Program-made: the position numbers and the translations under genes
Source: Bacillota bacterium
GTDB lineage: Bacteria > Bacillota > Clostridia > Christensenellales > UMGS416
Direction of reading: 5' to 3'
DNA length: 25,515 nucleotides
NCBI GenBank assembly: GCA_023410875.1
Contig: JAEYPH010000023.1
Location: forward strand, 1-25,515
The notes under the pieces: generated by a model
What the model was told of the DNA's origin: nothing
The model's input: only the letters and a program-made list of their open reading frames with translations
Databases searched by the model: none
Part shown: positions 7,758 to 16,100 of the stretch, one piece after another
Layout: each line of letters begins with the position of its first letter
How positions within the stretch are numbered: position 1 is the stretch's first letter

Positions 7758-8306
7758 ATGACCATGAACTCGAACCCTTATGTATCTGCCCCCGTCCTTG
7801 AAACTGAGCATTTCCGACTGCGTTTGGTCACGATGGAGGATGCCCGCGACCTGCTGGACTGTTATAGCGATGAGGTAGCGCAGCCCTTCTTTAATGCCGA
7901 CGCGTGCACCGGCGACTTCCGCATTGCGACCGAGGAGCAGATGCGCGACTGCATCCAGGCGTGGCTGGGCTGCTATGCCCGACAGGAGTTCGTGCGTTGG
8001 AGCATACTCGACAGGGAGAGCGGCCGGGCCGTGGGAACCGTGGAGATGTTCGGCGTGGTGGGCGTCTATGGACAACCCCGAGGCATACTGCGGGTGGACG
8101 TGGCATCGCGCTATGAGCGTGCGGCGCTGCTAGGGGAGCTGTTTTCCCTGTGCGCCGCCCGGCTCTTCGATCTCTTCGATGTGGATTGCATGGTCGTCAA
8201 GGCCGTGCCCGAAGCGGAACAGCGCCGCTTGGCGCTGAAGGCCGCGGGCTTTGAACCCTATGATTTCCCGGGGAGGCAGCACTATTTCGCCAGGCAAAAG
8301 CAGTAG
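7758..8306 (+). CDS. GNAT family N-acetyltransferase (RimJ/RimL-like)
   Basis: About 182 aa. It opens with the typical LETEHFRLRLVTMEDARDLL (residues about 14-33) of RimJ/RimL-type GNAT proteins. Then come a strand pair WSILDRESGRAVGTVEMFGV, a probable acetyl-CoA segment around LRVDVASRYERAALLGELF, and the C-terminal KAAGFEPYDFPGR turn. Such enzymes transfer acetyl from acetyl-CoA to an amine; the target is unknown. The classic Q/RxxGxG/A loop is weak. The frame is open from 7683, but GAGAGG at 7749-7754 points to ATG 7758 or, with better spacing, ATG 7764. It lies 90 bp after lhr, probably as a separate unit, and upstream of a lipoprotein gene that has its own promoter. Confidence 0.75.
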   Translation: MTMNSNPYVSAPVLETEHFRLRLVTMEDARDLLDCYSDEVAQPFFNADACTGDFRIATEEQMRDCIQAWLGCYARQEFVRWSILDRESGRAVGTVEMFGVVGVYGQPRGILRVDVASRYERAALLGELFSLCAARLFDLFDVDCMVVKAVPEAEQRRLALKAAGFEPYDFPGRQHYFARQKQ

Positions 8307-8338
8307 GATGAAGCTTGACATGCCCATGACGCTCTTCT

Positions 8339-8366
8339 TTGAAAGCATTGCCGAAAAGGGTATAAT
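8339..8366 (+). promoter_or_regulatory. Sigma-A promoter of the lipoprotein gene
   Basis: TTGAAA (8339-8344), a 16-nt spacer and a perfect TATAAT (8361-8366). It lies 32 bp after the GNAT stop and about 45 nt before the lipoprotein ATG, so the lipoprotein has its own transcript start. Confidence 0.72.
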
Positions 8367-8411
8367 GAGGCAGGTTTCCGGCGTATGCACAAGGAGAGTG
8401 GGGAAATATCC

Positions 8412-9215
8412 ATGAAGCTGAAGAGAACAGTCCTGATTCTGATCCCGGTGGCGCTGTGTCTTGCGGCGTGCGCACCGGTCCGCTCGGTGGATTCGTCCGC
8501 GCCTGCTGTGACGTCTGCGTGGCCTTCCGACACGCCGACCCCGCCCACCGCCGTGCCTGCCACGCCGGAACCTACAGCCACACCGACGCCCGATCCCACA
8601 GTTGCACCGTCGCCATCCCAAAGCGCCGCGCCCACGCCGGCCCCCGGCGGCCCCGATGCCGTGGGCATCTACAAGCGCGGGAGCGCCGGCGCCTATGAGC
8701 GCCTGGACGAGCTGCGCACCCGCTGGGTCAAGGGCAAGGACATCTGCGATCTGTACGCCTTTGCCTCCGATGAGCAGACGCTCAAGGGCAGCAACTACAA
8801 CAAGCTGTTCGACGGGTATTGGAAGAGCTTCCCCGATTACGCCGCATATCATTTGGGTTACCATGTGCGCATCACCCTCAAGTCGTCGGAGGTCATCGAT
8901 TTGACCATCCGCTCGCCCAAGGACGCGCCAAAGGACCCGAAGAAGTATTTCTATCAGTTCGTGGAAGTGTACATGTACGATTCCCTGAAGCCCAAGACCG
9001 GCCCCAAGCGCATGCACCTCGTGGAATCGGCCATGAAAGCGGACACGCTGATCACGTCCATCAAGCTGACTTCCGGCAGCAAGATCGCCCAAGTGGAAGC
9101 CGTTACGCTGGGCGTGTTCATCTACCGCGACGACAGTGATTTCGACCCGGATACCGGCAGCTACACAGGGCCGGTGCTGTACGAGATTCCGATCATCAAC
9201 ACCGCCGGCCAATGA
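8412..9215 (+). CDS. Predicted lipoprotein with Pro/Thr-rich linker, function unknown
   Basis: About 267 aa. It has a classic lipoprotein signal: a Lys/Arg n-region (MKLKR), a hydrophobic core, and lipobox LAAC with the lipidated Cys at residue 20. Residues about 28-80 are a low-complexity Pro/Thr/Ala/Ser linker of the cell-wall-spanning type. The remaining ~185 residues form a compact, probably beta-rich domain with a YWKSFPDYAAYHLGYHVR segment, a hydrophobic VEVYMYDSLK strand and a C-terminal GPVLYEIP strand. I do not recognise the domain. ATG 8412 is preferred over an upstream GTG/ATG at 8385 because it gives a normal signal peptide; AAGGAG lies about 15 nt upstream and GTGGGG about 8 nt. 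It should be anchored on the outer face of the membrane, perhaps binding a ligand or surface partner. A standard promoter precedes it. Confidence 0.82.
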   Translation: MKLKRTVLILIPVALCLAACAPVRSVDSSAPAVTSAWPSDTPTPPTAVPATPEPTATPTPDPTVAPSPSQSAAPTPAPGGPDAVGIYKRGSAGAYERLDELRTRWVKGKDICDLYAFASDEQTLKGSNYNKLFDGYWKSFPDYAAYHLGYHVRITLKSSEVIDLTIRSPKDAPKDPKKYFYQFVEVYMYDSLKPKTGPKRMHLVESAMKADTLITSIKLTSGSKIAQVEAVTLGVFIYRDDSDFDPDTGSYTGPVLYEIPIINTAGQ

Positions 9216-9274
9216 CGCGGGTGAAATGACCTCCCAACGCGCATGCTTATAGCAGTGCGAAAGGAGGTTTTCCC

Positions 9275-10174
9275 ATGCCCCTGTTTTATCCCAATCTCGG
9301 TACCGAGCAGCAATGCGAACAGGTTCCACTGACCTTTCCCGCGCAGCATCAGGACACCCAGCCCGGTCTGGAAGCGCCAATGAACCCGCCGCCTATCTTT
9401 GACAACCCGCAATATGTAGGTGCTGGCAAACTGAAGGACAAAATCGCTCTGGTGACCGGCGGCGACAGCGGCATCGGCCGGGCGGTGTGCGTGGCCTTCG
9501 CCAAGGAGGGCGCGGACGTCGCCATTCTTTACTACAACGAGCATGAGGACGCTGCCATCACCCGGCAGCACATAGAGGCGCTGGGCCGGCGCTGCCTGCT
9601 CATCGCCGGGGACATCGCCGACGAGGCTTTCTGCAACAAGGCTGTGGGCGACACCGTGGCCGGTCTGGGCCGGCTGGATGTGCTGGTGAACAACGCTGCC
9701 GTGCAGTTTCCGCAGAACAGCATCTCCGACATCTCCGTGCAGCAGATGGAGGCGACCTTCCGCGTCAACGTGTTTGGCATGTTCCATCTGACCAAGGCGG
9801 CACTGCCTCACCTCAAGGGCGGCAGCGCCATCATTAACACGACGTCGGTGGTGGCCTATAAGGGCAACGAGCGGCTCATAGACTATTCGGCCACGAAGGG
9901 CGCCATCGTCAGCTTCACGCGGGCTATGGCGCTCTCGCTGGTGGCTCAAGGCATTCGCGTGAACGCTGTGGCCCCGGGCCCCATCTGGACGCCGCTGCAG
10001 CCGGCCAGCTGGCCGGCGCAGGACATCCGCACCTTTGGCAGCAACACGCCCATGAAACGGTCGGGCCAGCCGGTGGAGCTGGCGCCGACCTATGTGTATC
10101 TGGCCAGCGGCGATTCGTCCTTCGTGACCGGACAGGTGCTCCATGTGGATGGCGGCGCGTCCATGCTGTCCTGA
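9275..10174 (+). CDS. Short-chain dehydrogenase/reductase, YghA/YdaD (Gsp39) type
   Basis: A 299-aa classical SDR with the N-terminal extension typical of the YghA/YdaD group (FPAQHQDTQPGLEAPMNPPP, about residues 21-40). What is seen: the cofactor motif TGGDSGIGRA (about 61-70), DIAD, NNAA (about 137-140), the catalytic INTTSVVAYKGN...YSATKGA segment with Ser, Tyr and Lys, and the C-terminal FVTGQVLHVDGG. These enzymes oxidise or reduce alcohols and aldehydes with NAD(P); in Bacillus the group belongs to general stress regulons. The substrate is unknown. AAAGGAGG ends 7 nt before ATG 9275, an excellent ribosome site. A small hairpin (CGCATGCT/AGCAGTGCG, about 9240-9259) sits directly before it. 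Confidence 0.9.
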   Translation: MPLFYPNLGTEQQCEQVPLTFPAQHQDTQPGLEAPMNPPPIFDNPQYVGAGKLKDKIALVTGGDSGIGRAVCVAFAKEGADVAILYYNEHEDAAITRQHIEALGRRCLLIAGDIADEAFCNKAVGDTVAGLGRLDVLVNNAAVQFPQNSISDISVQQMEATFRVNVFGMFHLTKAALPHLKGGSAIINTTSVVAYKGNERLIDYSATKGAIVSFTRAMALSLVAQGIRVNAVAPGPIWTPLQPASWPAQDIRTFGSNTPMKRSGQPVELAPTYVYLASGDSSFVTGQVLHVDGGASMLS

Positions 10175-10250
10175 AGCCGCGCATGTGGCAAACGGCGGCC
10201 GTCGCGCATAGGCTGGTAGCAACAGCAACGCGTGCAGCGAAGGGAAGCCG

Positions 10251-10490
10251 GTGGAAAACATGAAGGTGTCGAGGGCGCAAGACGACAGAGTCTGTAGCGC
10301 TCAGGCGTTGGAGCTCATCCACGAAGACCGAAGCAATCGGTATTATCTGTCAACTTTGGGTGCGGCAAGCCTCGTTGTGCAGTTGGACGATGGCAGCCGC
10401 ATCAACCTGCGACAGGCGCTCGTCGAGGGTCGTGCCACGGTGGCGGGCCTGCGGGCCGCCGGCGTGCGCATCGTTACAGTACCTAAATAG
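10251..10490 (+). CDS. Small hypothetical protein (79 aa)
   Basis: A 79-aa soluble protein starting at GTG 10251, with AAGGGAAG at 10240-10247 as a plausible ribosome site. ATG 10260, three codons in, is an alternative start. The body reads as short strands and a helix (SNRYYLSTLGAASLVVQLDDGSRINLRQALVEGRATV), ending in a strand VRIVTVPK. I recognise no family. It follows the SDR after 76 bp with no clear terminator between and may be cotranscribed. Its stop lies 4 bp from the end of the convergent EFR1 gene. Codon use and GC match the neighbours, which supports it being real. Confidence 0.6.
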   Translation: MENMKVSRAQDDRVCSAQALELIHEDRSNRYYLSTLGAASLVVQLDDGSRINLRQALVEGRATVAGLRAAGVRIVTVPK

Positions 10491-10494
10491 GCAA

Positions 10495-11376
10495 TCAGTC
10501 ATCAGGATTCAACAGATACTTGCGTACGCCCGACCACAGATACCCCCTGGTGAGCGCCGGAATGTCCACGGCGCTGGGCCAGGGGGTTTTTGCTTGCAGC
10601 TCGGCCAGCGAAAACCCCTGGGGGATGGCCACGAACCGCGCAAGCGCTGGCCGGATGGCGTGCCGTGGACAGCCATAGACGCAGCACAGGCACAGGTGGC
10701 ATTTGGCGCCGAAGACCGGCCGGCCGCTCCGCATGGCGATGTTGCCGGCGGGGCAATGCTGTGCGCACCAGCCGCAGCCGGTGCAGGAGGACTTGGAACG
10801 CAGGTGGCGGCCGAACAGCCGAGCGCCGGGCTTTTCCAGTTCACCCAGCGCCGAGAGTGCACGGTCCCAGAACAGCGGTTGGCTGTGCCGCACCACGCCG
10901 GAGAGCAGATCGGCGGCGACGCGGCTCATGTGCCCCGGCAGCGCCTCCAGCAGCTTGACGGCGAGGGGTTCTGCAGTGGCCACAATCCAGTTGGAGGGCA
11001 TCACGACCATGCGGTCATAGCGCACGTCATAACCTTTGCGGCGCAGGCGGCGGATGCAGCCCACACGGCAGGCGGTGTTGGGCGATACCTCTCCGCCGCC
11101 GCTGACGCTGAGTACTGCCGCCGGCCGGCCCGCGCCGTCCGCAACGCCGGCGATCCAATCGTATACGGCCTGGGGAGCGTTGCATGCATGCACGGCGTAC
11201 ACGACGACCAGCAGGTCGTGGGGTGGGGTGTCCTGCGGCTGGCCATGGCGAAGCATGCGCATCTGGGCGGTGCTGCCCTGTGCCTCAAAGGCGCCGGCCA
11301 GTGTGCGGGCTACCAGTTCCGAGCAACCGGTGCCGGAGTAGCAGACGATGAGGATGTCGTTTGGGGTTGTTTCCAT
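10495..11376 (-). CDS. EFR1-type flavodoxin/ferredoxin fusion protein
   Basis: A 293-aa protein from ATG 11376. The N-terminal half is flavodoxin-like, with the FMN phosphate loop YSGTGCSELVA (about residues 13-23) and a YAVHACNAP loop. The C-terminal part has two 4Fe-4S binding motifs, CTGCGWCAQHCP (about 197-208) and CHLCLCCVYGCP (about 225-237), i.e. a bacterial ferredoxin pair. This is the architecture of EFR1-family ferredoxins of anaerobes, which are expected to shuttle electrons in the cytoplasm; partners are unknown. The frame is open up to 11448, but ATG 11376 starts right at the flavodoxin strand and lies 7 nt after a TATAAT box, so the message may be leaderless. No Shine-Dalgarno sequence is visible. 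It converges on the 79-aa gene with a 4-bp gap. Confidence 0.88.
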   Translation of the reverse strand: METTPNDILIVCYSGTGCSELVARTLAGAFEAQGSTAQMRMLRHGQPQDTPPHDLLVVVYAVHACNAPQAVYDWIAGVADGAGRPAAVLSVSGGGEVSPNTACRVGCIRRLRRKGYDVRYDRMVVMPSNWIVATAEPLAVKLLEALPGHMSRVAADLLSGVVRHSQPLFWDRALSALGELEKPGARLFGRHLRSKSSCTGCGWCAQHCPAGNIAMRSGRPVFGAKCHLCLCCVYGCPRHAIRPALARFVAIPQGFSLAELQAKTPWPSAVDIPALTRGYLWSGVRKYLLNPDD

Positions 11377-11382
11377 ATGTTC

Positions 11383-11411
11383 ATTATAGGTGGATGAGAT
11401 CAGGGAGTAAA
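11383..11411 (-). promoter_or_regulatory. Promoter of the EFR1 gene, probably giving a leaderless mRNA
   Basis: Read on the minus strand: TTTACT (11411-11406), a 17-nt spacer, TATAAT (11388-11383), then six bases and the ATG at 11376. Transcription from the usual position 7 nt after the -10 would start on the A of the ATG. Confidence 0.6.
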
Positions 11412-11442
11412 GCAGAGTAGGAGCGCTGCGGTAACCCAATGC

Positions 11443-11529
11443 TGTCATTCCGAGCGCAGCGAGGAATCCCCCCGTTAACGCCGTTACTCTTGGGGGATTC
11501 TTCGGTCGCTACGCGCCCTCTGAATGACA
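11443..11529. repeat. Palindromic dispersed repeat, unit 1
   Basis: An 87-bp element bounded by TGTCATTC and GAATGACA. Inner arms are GGAATCCCCC and GGGGGATTC, with CGAGCGCAGCGA opposite TCGCTACGCG, so it can fold into one long imperfect hairpin. This resembles miniature palindromic elements scattered in many clostridial genomes. No coding content. Confidence 0.8.
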
Positions 11530-11556
11530 GAAAGGTGTGTTGCGATAAACCGATAC

Positions 11557-11657
11557 TGTCATTCCGAGCGCAGCGAGGAATCCGGGTCGCTTGGGCGAGC
11601 AGCGGCTGTCGTCCTCAATAGGGGGATTCTTTGGTCGCTATGCGTCCTTGGATGACA
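11557..11657. repeat. Palindromic dispersed repeat, unit 2
   Basis: A second element of the same family, in the same orientation as unit 1 and 27 bp from it. The first 24 bases (TGTCATTCCGAGCGCAGCGA plus GGAA) are identical to unit 1; the loop differs. The right end reads TTGGATGACA, a one-base change from the terminal repeat, and abuts the gltD terminator. Confidence 0.8.
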
Positions 11658-11688
11658 AAAGCGCCCGCTCCGATTCGGAGCGGGCGCT
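11656..11688 (-). terminator. Intrinsic terminator of the glnA-ANTAR-gltB-gltD operon
   Basis: A perfect 13-bp GC-rich stem (arms 11676-11688 and 11660-11672, loop of 3) read on the minus strand, continuing into TTTTGTC. It lies 13 nt after the gltD stop codon. Confidence 0.88.
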
Positions 11689-11701
11689 GGACGTACTCGC
11701 T

Positions 11702-13111
11702 TTATTCGTCCGCCAGCCGTAAAAACTCATCCACCTTGCCGGCAACATCCAACCCGTCGGCCATGGCCTTTACGACCAGGCTCTGGCCGGTGCGCATATC
11801 GCCGCACAGGAAGACGCCCTTGTCCGGCGTGGCATTGCCCAGCGCCTGCAGCGCGTAGTCGTTGGCGCCCAGGAAGCCCATGGCGATCAGCACCAGGTCT
11901 ACGGGATAGGTCTTCTCGCTGCCGGGGATGCGCTTGGGAATGCGTCGGCCATTCTCGGTGACCCACTCCACCTTCATGGCGATCAGCGACGAGACCTTGC
12001 CTTCGCCGTTCAGGCTTACGGTGTCCATGCAGAACTCGCGGGGGTCGTGCTCCCACACGGCGATGGCCTCCTGCTGGCCGTAGTCGGTCTTCAGTATGAA
12101 GGGCCAGCGGGGCCACGGGTTGCCGTCGGCGCGGGTGGCCGGCGAGGGGGGCATGATCTCCAACTGCACAACCTTCATGGCCCCCTGGCGGATAGCCGTG
12201 GCGGTGCAGTCGTTGCCGGTGTCGCCGCCGCCGATCACGACGACGGACTTGCCGAACAGCGGGCGTTCGGTGGCCTGGCCCTGCAGCACATGGCGCGTGG
12301 CGTTGGAGAGGAAGGGCACGGCGAACTGCACGCCATCTAGCTCGCGGCCGGGCACGTTCAGGTCCCGGGGGCGTTCTGCGCCGCAGCACAGCGCCACGGC
12401 ATCGAAGTCTTTAAGTTCGGCGGCGTCCAGCGTGCGGCCCACGTCGGCGTTCAGGCGGAAGATGACGCCCTCTTCCTCCATGAGGGCCGTGCGGCGCAGC
12501 ACCACGCTCTTGGGCAGCTTCATGTTGGGGATGCCGAACATCAGCAGGCCGCCGGGCAGCTCGTTCTTCTCGAAAACGGTGACCTCGTGGCCCAGGCGGT
12601 TGAGCCGCCAAGCCGCCGTGAGGCCGGCGGGGCCGCTGCCTACCACGGCCACGCGCTTGCCCGTGCGCACCCGGGGCGGCCTGGCCTTTTCCCATCCCTT
12701 TTCAAAGCTCATGTCCGAAAGGAACAGCTCGGTCTCCCTGATCGTGACGGCGTCGCTATCCAGCCCGCACGTGCACGAGCCCTCGCACAGCGCCGGGCAC
12801 ACCCGGCCGGTGAATTCCGGGAACGGGGAAGTCAGCTTCAGGCGCAGCCACGCCTCGCGGTAAAGGCCCCGGTAGACCAGGTCGTTCCATTCGGGGATCA
12901 CGTTGCCCACCGGGCAGCCGCTGACGACGCCGTTCCAGCTGACGCCCATGCAGAAGGGCGTGCCGCAATTCATGCAGCGGGCGCTCTGCTCCTTGAGCTT
13001 GGCGGCGCCCAGCGGCAGGTGAAAGGACTCAAAATCCTGTATGCGGTCCAGAGGCGCGCGTTCCGGCGCGTTCTCCCGTTCATATTCCAGAAATCCTGTA
13101 GGCTTGCCCAT
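11702..13111 (-). CDS. gltD: Glutamate synthase (NADPH) small (beta) subunit
   Basis: A 469-aa subunit that takes electrons from NADPH through FAD and iron-sulphur clusters and passes them to GltB for making glutamate from glutamine and 2-oxoglutarate. What is seen: N-terminal cysteines for 4Fe-4S clusters (C46, C49, C54, C66 and C105, C109, C113, C115), the FAD loop VAVVGSGPAGLTAAW (154-168), GGLLMFGIPNMKLPK (187-201), the NADPH loop VVIGGGDTGND (291-301), and the C-terminal FAD motif FLCGDMRTGQSLVVKAMADG. Length is standard. The start ATG 13111 lies 6 nt after the gltB stop, and AAAGGG inside the end of gltB may serve as ribosome site, so the two are translationally close. It is the last gene of the nitrogen operon, followed by a strong terminator. 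Confidence 0.97.
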   Translation of the reverse strand: MGKPTGFLEYERENAPERAPLDRIQDFESFHLPLGAAKLKEQSARCMNCGTPFCMGVSWNGVVSGCPVGNVIPEWNDLVYRGLYREAWLRLKLTSPFPEFTGRVCPALCEGSCTCGLDSDAVTIRETELFLSDMSFEKGWEKARPPRVRTGKRVAVVGSGPAGLTAAWRLNRLGHEVTVFEKNELPGGLLMFGIPNMKLPKSVVLRRTALMEEEGVIFRLNADVGRTLDAAELKDFDAVALCCGAERPRDLNVPGRELDGVQFAVPFLSNATRHVLQGQATERPLFGKSVVVIGGGDTGNDCTATAIRQGAMKVVQLEIMPPSPATRADGNPWPRWPFILKTDYGQQEAIAVWEHDPREFCMDTVSLNGEGKVSSLIAMKVEWVTENGRRIPKRIPGSEKTYPVDLVLIAMGFLGANDYALQALGNATPDKGVFLCGDMRTGQSLVVKAMADGLDVAGKVDEFLRLADE

Positions 13112-13117
13112 TTTTAT

Positions 13118-16100
13118 CTACCGTCCCTTTCCGGTGGTCTTGAGCAGGAAGGCGCGCTCCATGCGGGCGTCGCCCTCCAGGCCTTCGCTCTTGGCCTGGG
13201 CGATGGCGTCCAGCATGTCGCTGTAGTCGTGGGGGAGCACCTTGATGAAGCGCTTCATCATCTCCGGCCAATCCTCCAGGATGGCCTTGGCGATGCGTGA
13301 CCCTGTGAGCTGGGCGTGGCGCATGATCAACGTGTACACGGTGACGACATCCAGACCGTCCAGCGGGTGCATGCCCACCATCTCGGTGTTGCAGCGGTCG
13401 GCAAAGGCGCCGTCGTCCAGCACATAGGCGGTGCCGCCGCTCATGCCCGCGGCGAAGTTGCGGCCCACGGAGCCCAGGATCACGGCGGTGCCGCCGGTCA
13501 TGTATTCGCAGCCGTGGTCGCCCACGCCCTCGCACACGGCCACTGCGCCGCTGTTGCGCACGCAGAAGCGCTCGCCGGCACGGCCTGCCAGGAACAGCTC
13601 GCCGGAAGTCGCGCCATAGAGCACGACGTTGCCGGTCAGCAGGTTGTCAGCCTGGGGCCACGCCGCCTTGGGGGAGGGCCGCACGATGATGCGCCCGCCG
13701 GACAGGCCCTTGCCCAGGTAGTCGTTGGCTTCGCCCACCAGCGTCAACTCCATGCCCTCGGGGATGAATGCGCCGAAGCTCTGGCCGGCGGTGCCCTCGA
13801 ACACGAAGCGGATGGAGCCGTCGGGCAGGCTGCCGTATTGGCGGCTCACGAAAGCGCCTACGCGGGTGGCCGCGGCGCGCTCGGTGTTGCGGATCTCCCG
13901 GTGCAGGCGGGCGCCGCCGCCCTCCACAAGGCCGCGCACCATGTCATAGAACAGGCGGTTGTGCTCCTCGCGGTTCTCCGGAATGTCGCGCCAGGGCAGG
14001 GGCAGGTGGGTCTCGCACAAAGGAGAGAGGTCCAGCGCGCTGGCCTTTTTGCTGGTGCGGGCCGGTGTCAGCCGGTCGGCGTGGCCCACCATCTCGTCGA
14101 TGGAGCGGAAGCCCAGCTCCGCCATGATCTCGCGCAGGTCCTGGGCGATGAACTTCATCAGGTTCACGACATATTCCGGCTTGCCGGAGAAGCGGGAGCG
14201 CAGCAACGGGTTCTGGGTGGCCACGCCCACGGGGCAGTTGTCCACGTTGCACACGCGCATCATGATGCACCCGGCTGCCACCAGCGGCAGCGTCGCGAAT
14301 CCGAACTCCTCAGCGCCCAGCAGCGCGGCGATGGCCACGTCGCGGCCGGTCATCAGCTTGCCGTCCACCTCCAGGCGCACGCGGCCCCGCAGGCCGTTGG
14401 CCGTTAGCACCTGGTGGCTCTCTGCCAGGCCGATCTCCCAGGGCAGGCCGGTGTGCTGCATGCTGGTGCGCGGGGATGCGCCGGTGCCGCCGTCAAAGCC
14501 GCTGATCAGGATCACGTTGGCGCCGCCCTTGGCCACGCCGGCGGCTACGGTGCCCACGCCGGTTTCGCTGACGAGCTTCACGTTGATGGCGGCGTCGGGG
14601 TTGGCGTTCTTGAGGTCATAGATCAGCTGCGCCAGGTCCTCAATGGAGTAGATGTCGTGGTGGGGCGGCGGGGAGATCAGGCCCACGCCGGCGGTGGAGT
14701 GGCGCACCCGGGCGATGTGGGGGTACACCTTGTTGCCGGGCAGCTGGCCGCCCTCGCCGGGCTTGGCGCCCTGGGCCATCTTGATTTGTATCTCCCGGGC
14801 GCTGGCCAGATACGGGCCGGTTACGCCGAAGCGGCCGGAGGCCACCTGCTTGATGGCGCTGTTGCGCTCGGTGCCGAAGCGCGAGCTGTCTTCACCGCCC
14901 TCGCCGCTGTTGGATTTGCCATTGATGCGGTTCATCGAGATGGCCAGGCACTCGTGGGCCTCCTGGCTGATGGAGCCGTAGCTCATGGCGCCGGTCTTGA
15001 AGCGGCGCATGATGCGCTCCACGGGCTCCACCTCGTTGAGCGGCACGGGCTTCGCCCGATCCTGCTTGAAGCCCAACATATGACGGAGTGTGACAGGGCG
15101 CTCCACACCGATGAGTTGTGTGTATTTCTTATACAGCGCGTAGTCGCCGGTGCGCACGGCGGTCTGTATCGTGTGGATGACCTGGGGGTTGTACAGGTGC
15201 TCCTCGCCGTCCTTCTTGACCTGATAGCGACCGCCGGAGGGCAGGGGCTCCTCCCAGTTGGCCAGCGCCAGGTCATGGCGGGCCAGCACCTCGCGTTCCA
15301 GGTCGGCAAAGGTCATGCCGCCCACGCGGCTCACGGTGCCCGAGAAGCACCGGGCGATGACCTCGTCGGAAAGGCCCACGGCCTCGAAGATCTGCGCGCG
15401 GATGTATCCGTCCACGCAGGAGATGCCCATCTTGGAGATGACCTTGAGGATGCCGTGCTCCAGCGCGTGCAGGTAGTTGGCCTTGGCCTTTTCCAGCGGC
15501 AGGCTGCCCAGCAGGCCGCGCTGGTGCATATCGTCCAGCGTGCGCAGCGCGCCCCGGGGGAACACGGCCTTTACGCCGTAGCCGATCAGGCAGCACATGT
15601 GGTGCACCTCGCGGGGCTCGAAGCTGTCCACGATGATGGAGAAGCTGCCGCGCAGCCCTTTGCGGATCAGGTGGTGGTGCACGCCGCTGGCGGCCAGGAA
15701 GGCCGGCAGCGGGATGTGGGTCTCGTCGGTGCCGCGGTCGGTCAGGATTAAGAGCTGCGCGCCGTCGCGGGCCACGCGCTCTGCCTCGGCGTTCAGCGCG
15801 TCCAGCGCACCCAGCAGGCCCTGCTCGCGGGTGAAAAGCGTGGGCAGCTCCTCGGCGCGGAAGCCCTTGACGCCGCTGCGCAATGCCTTGAAGGTCTGCT
15901 CGCTCAGGATGGGTGACTTCAGATGGACTTTATGGCAGTTGGCGGCCTCGTCGTGGGTGATGTCGCCGGAGGGGCCCAGGTGCACATCGGTGCCGGTGAC
16001 ACAGGCCTCGCGGATGGCGTCCAGCGGCGGGTTGGTGACTTGGGCGAACAGCTGCTTGAAGTAATTATACAGCGGCTGGGGCTTGTCGCTGAGCACGGCC

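Noticed and set aside
13316..15751. Large plus-strand open frames opposite gltB
   Set aside because: They are Ala/His/Gly-rich antisense frames opposite a fully conserved glutamate synthase.
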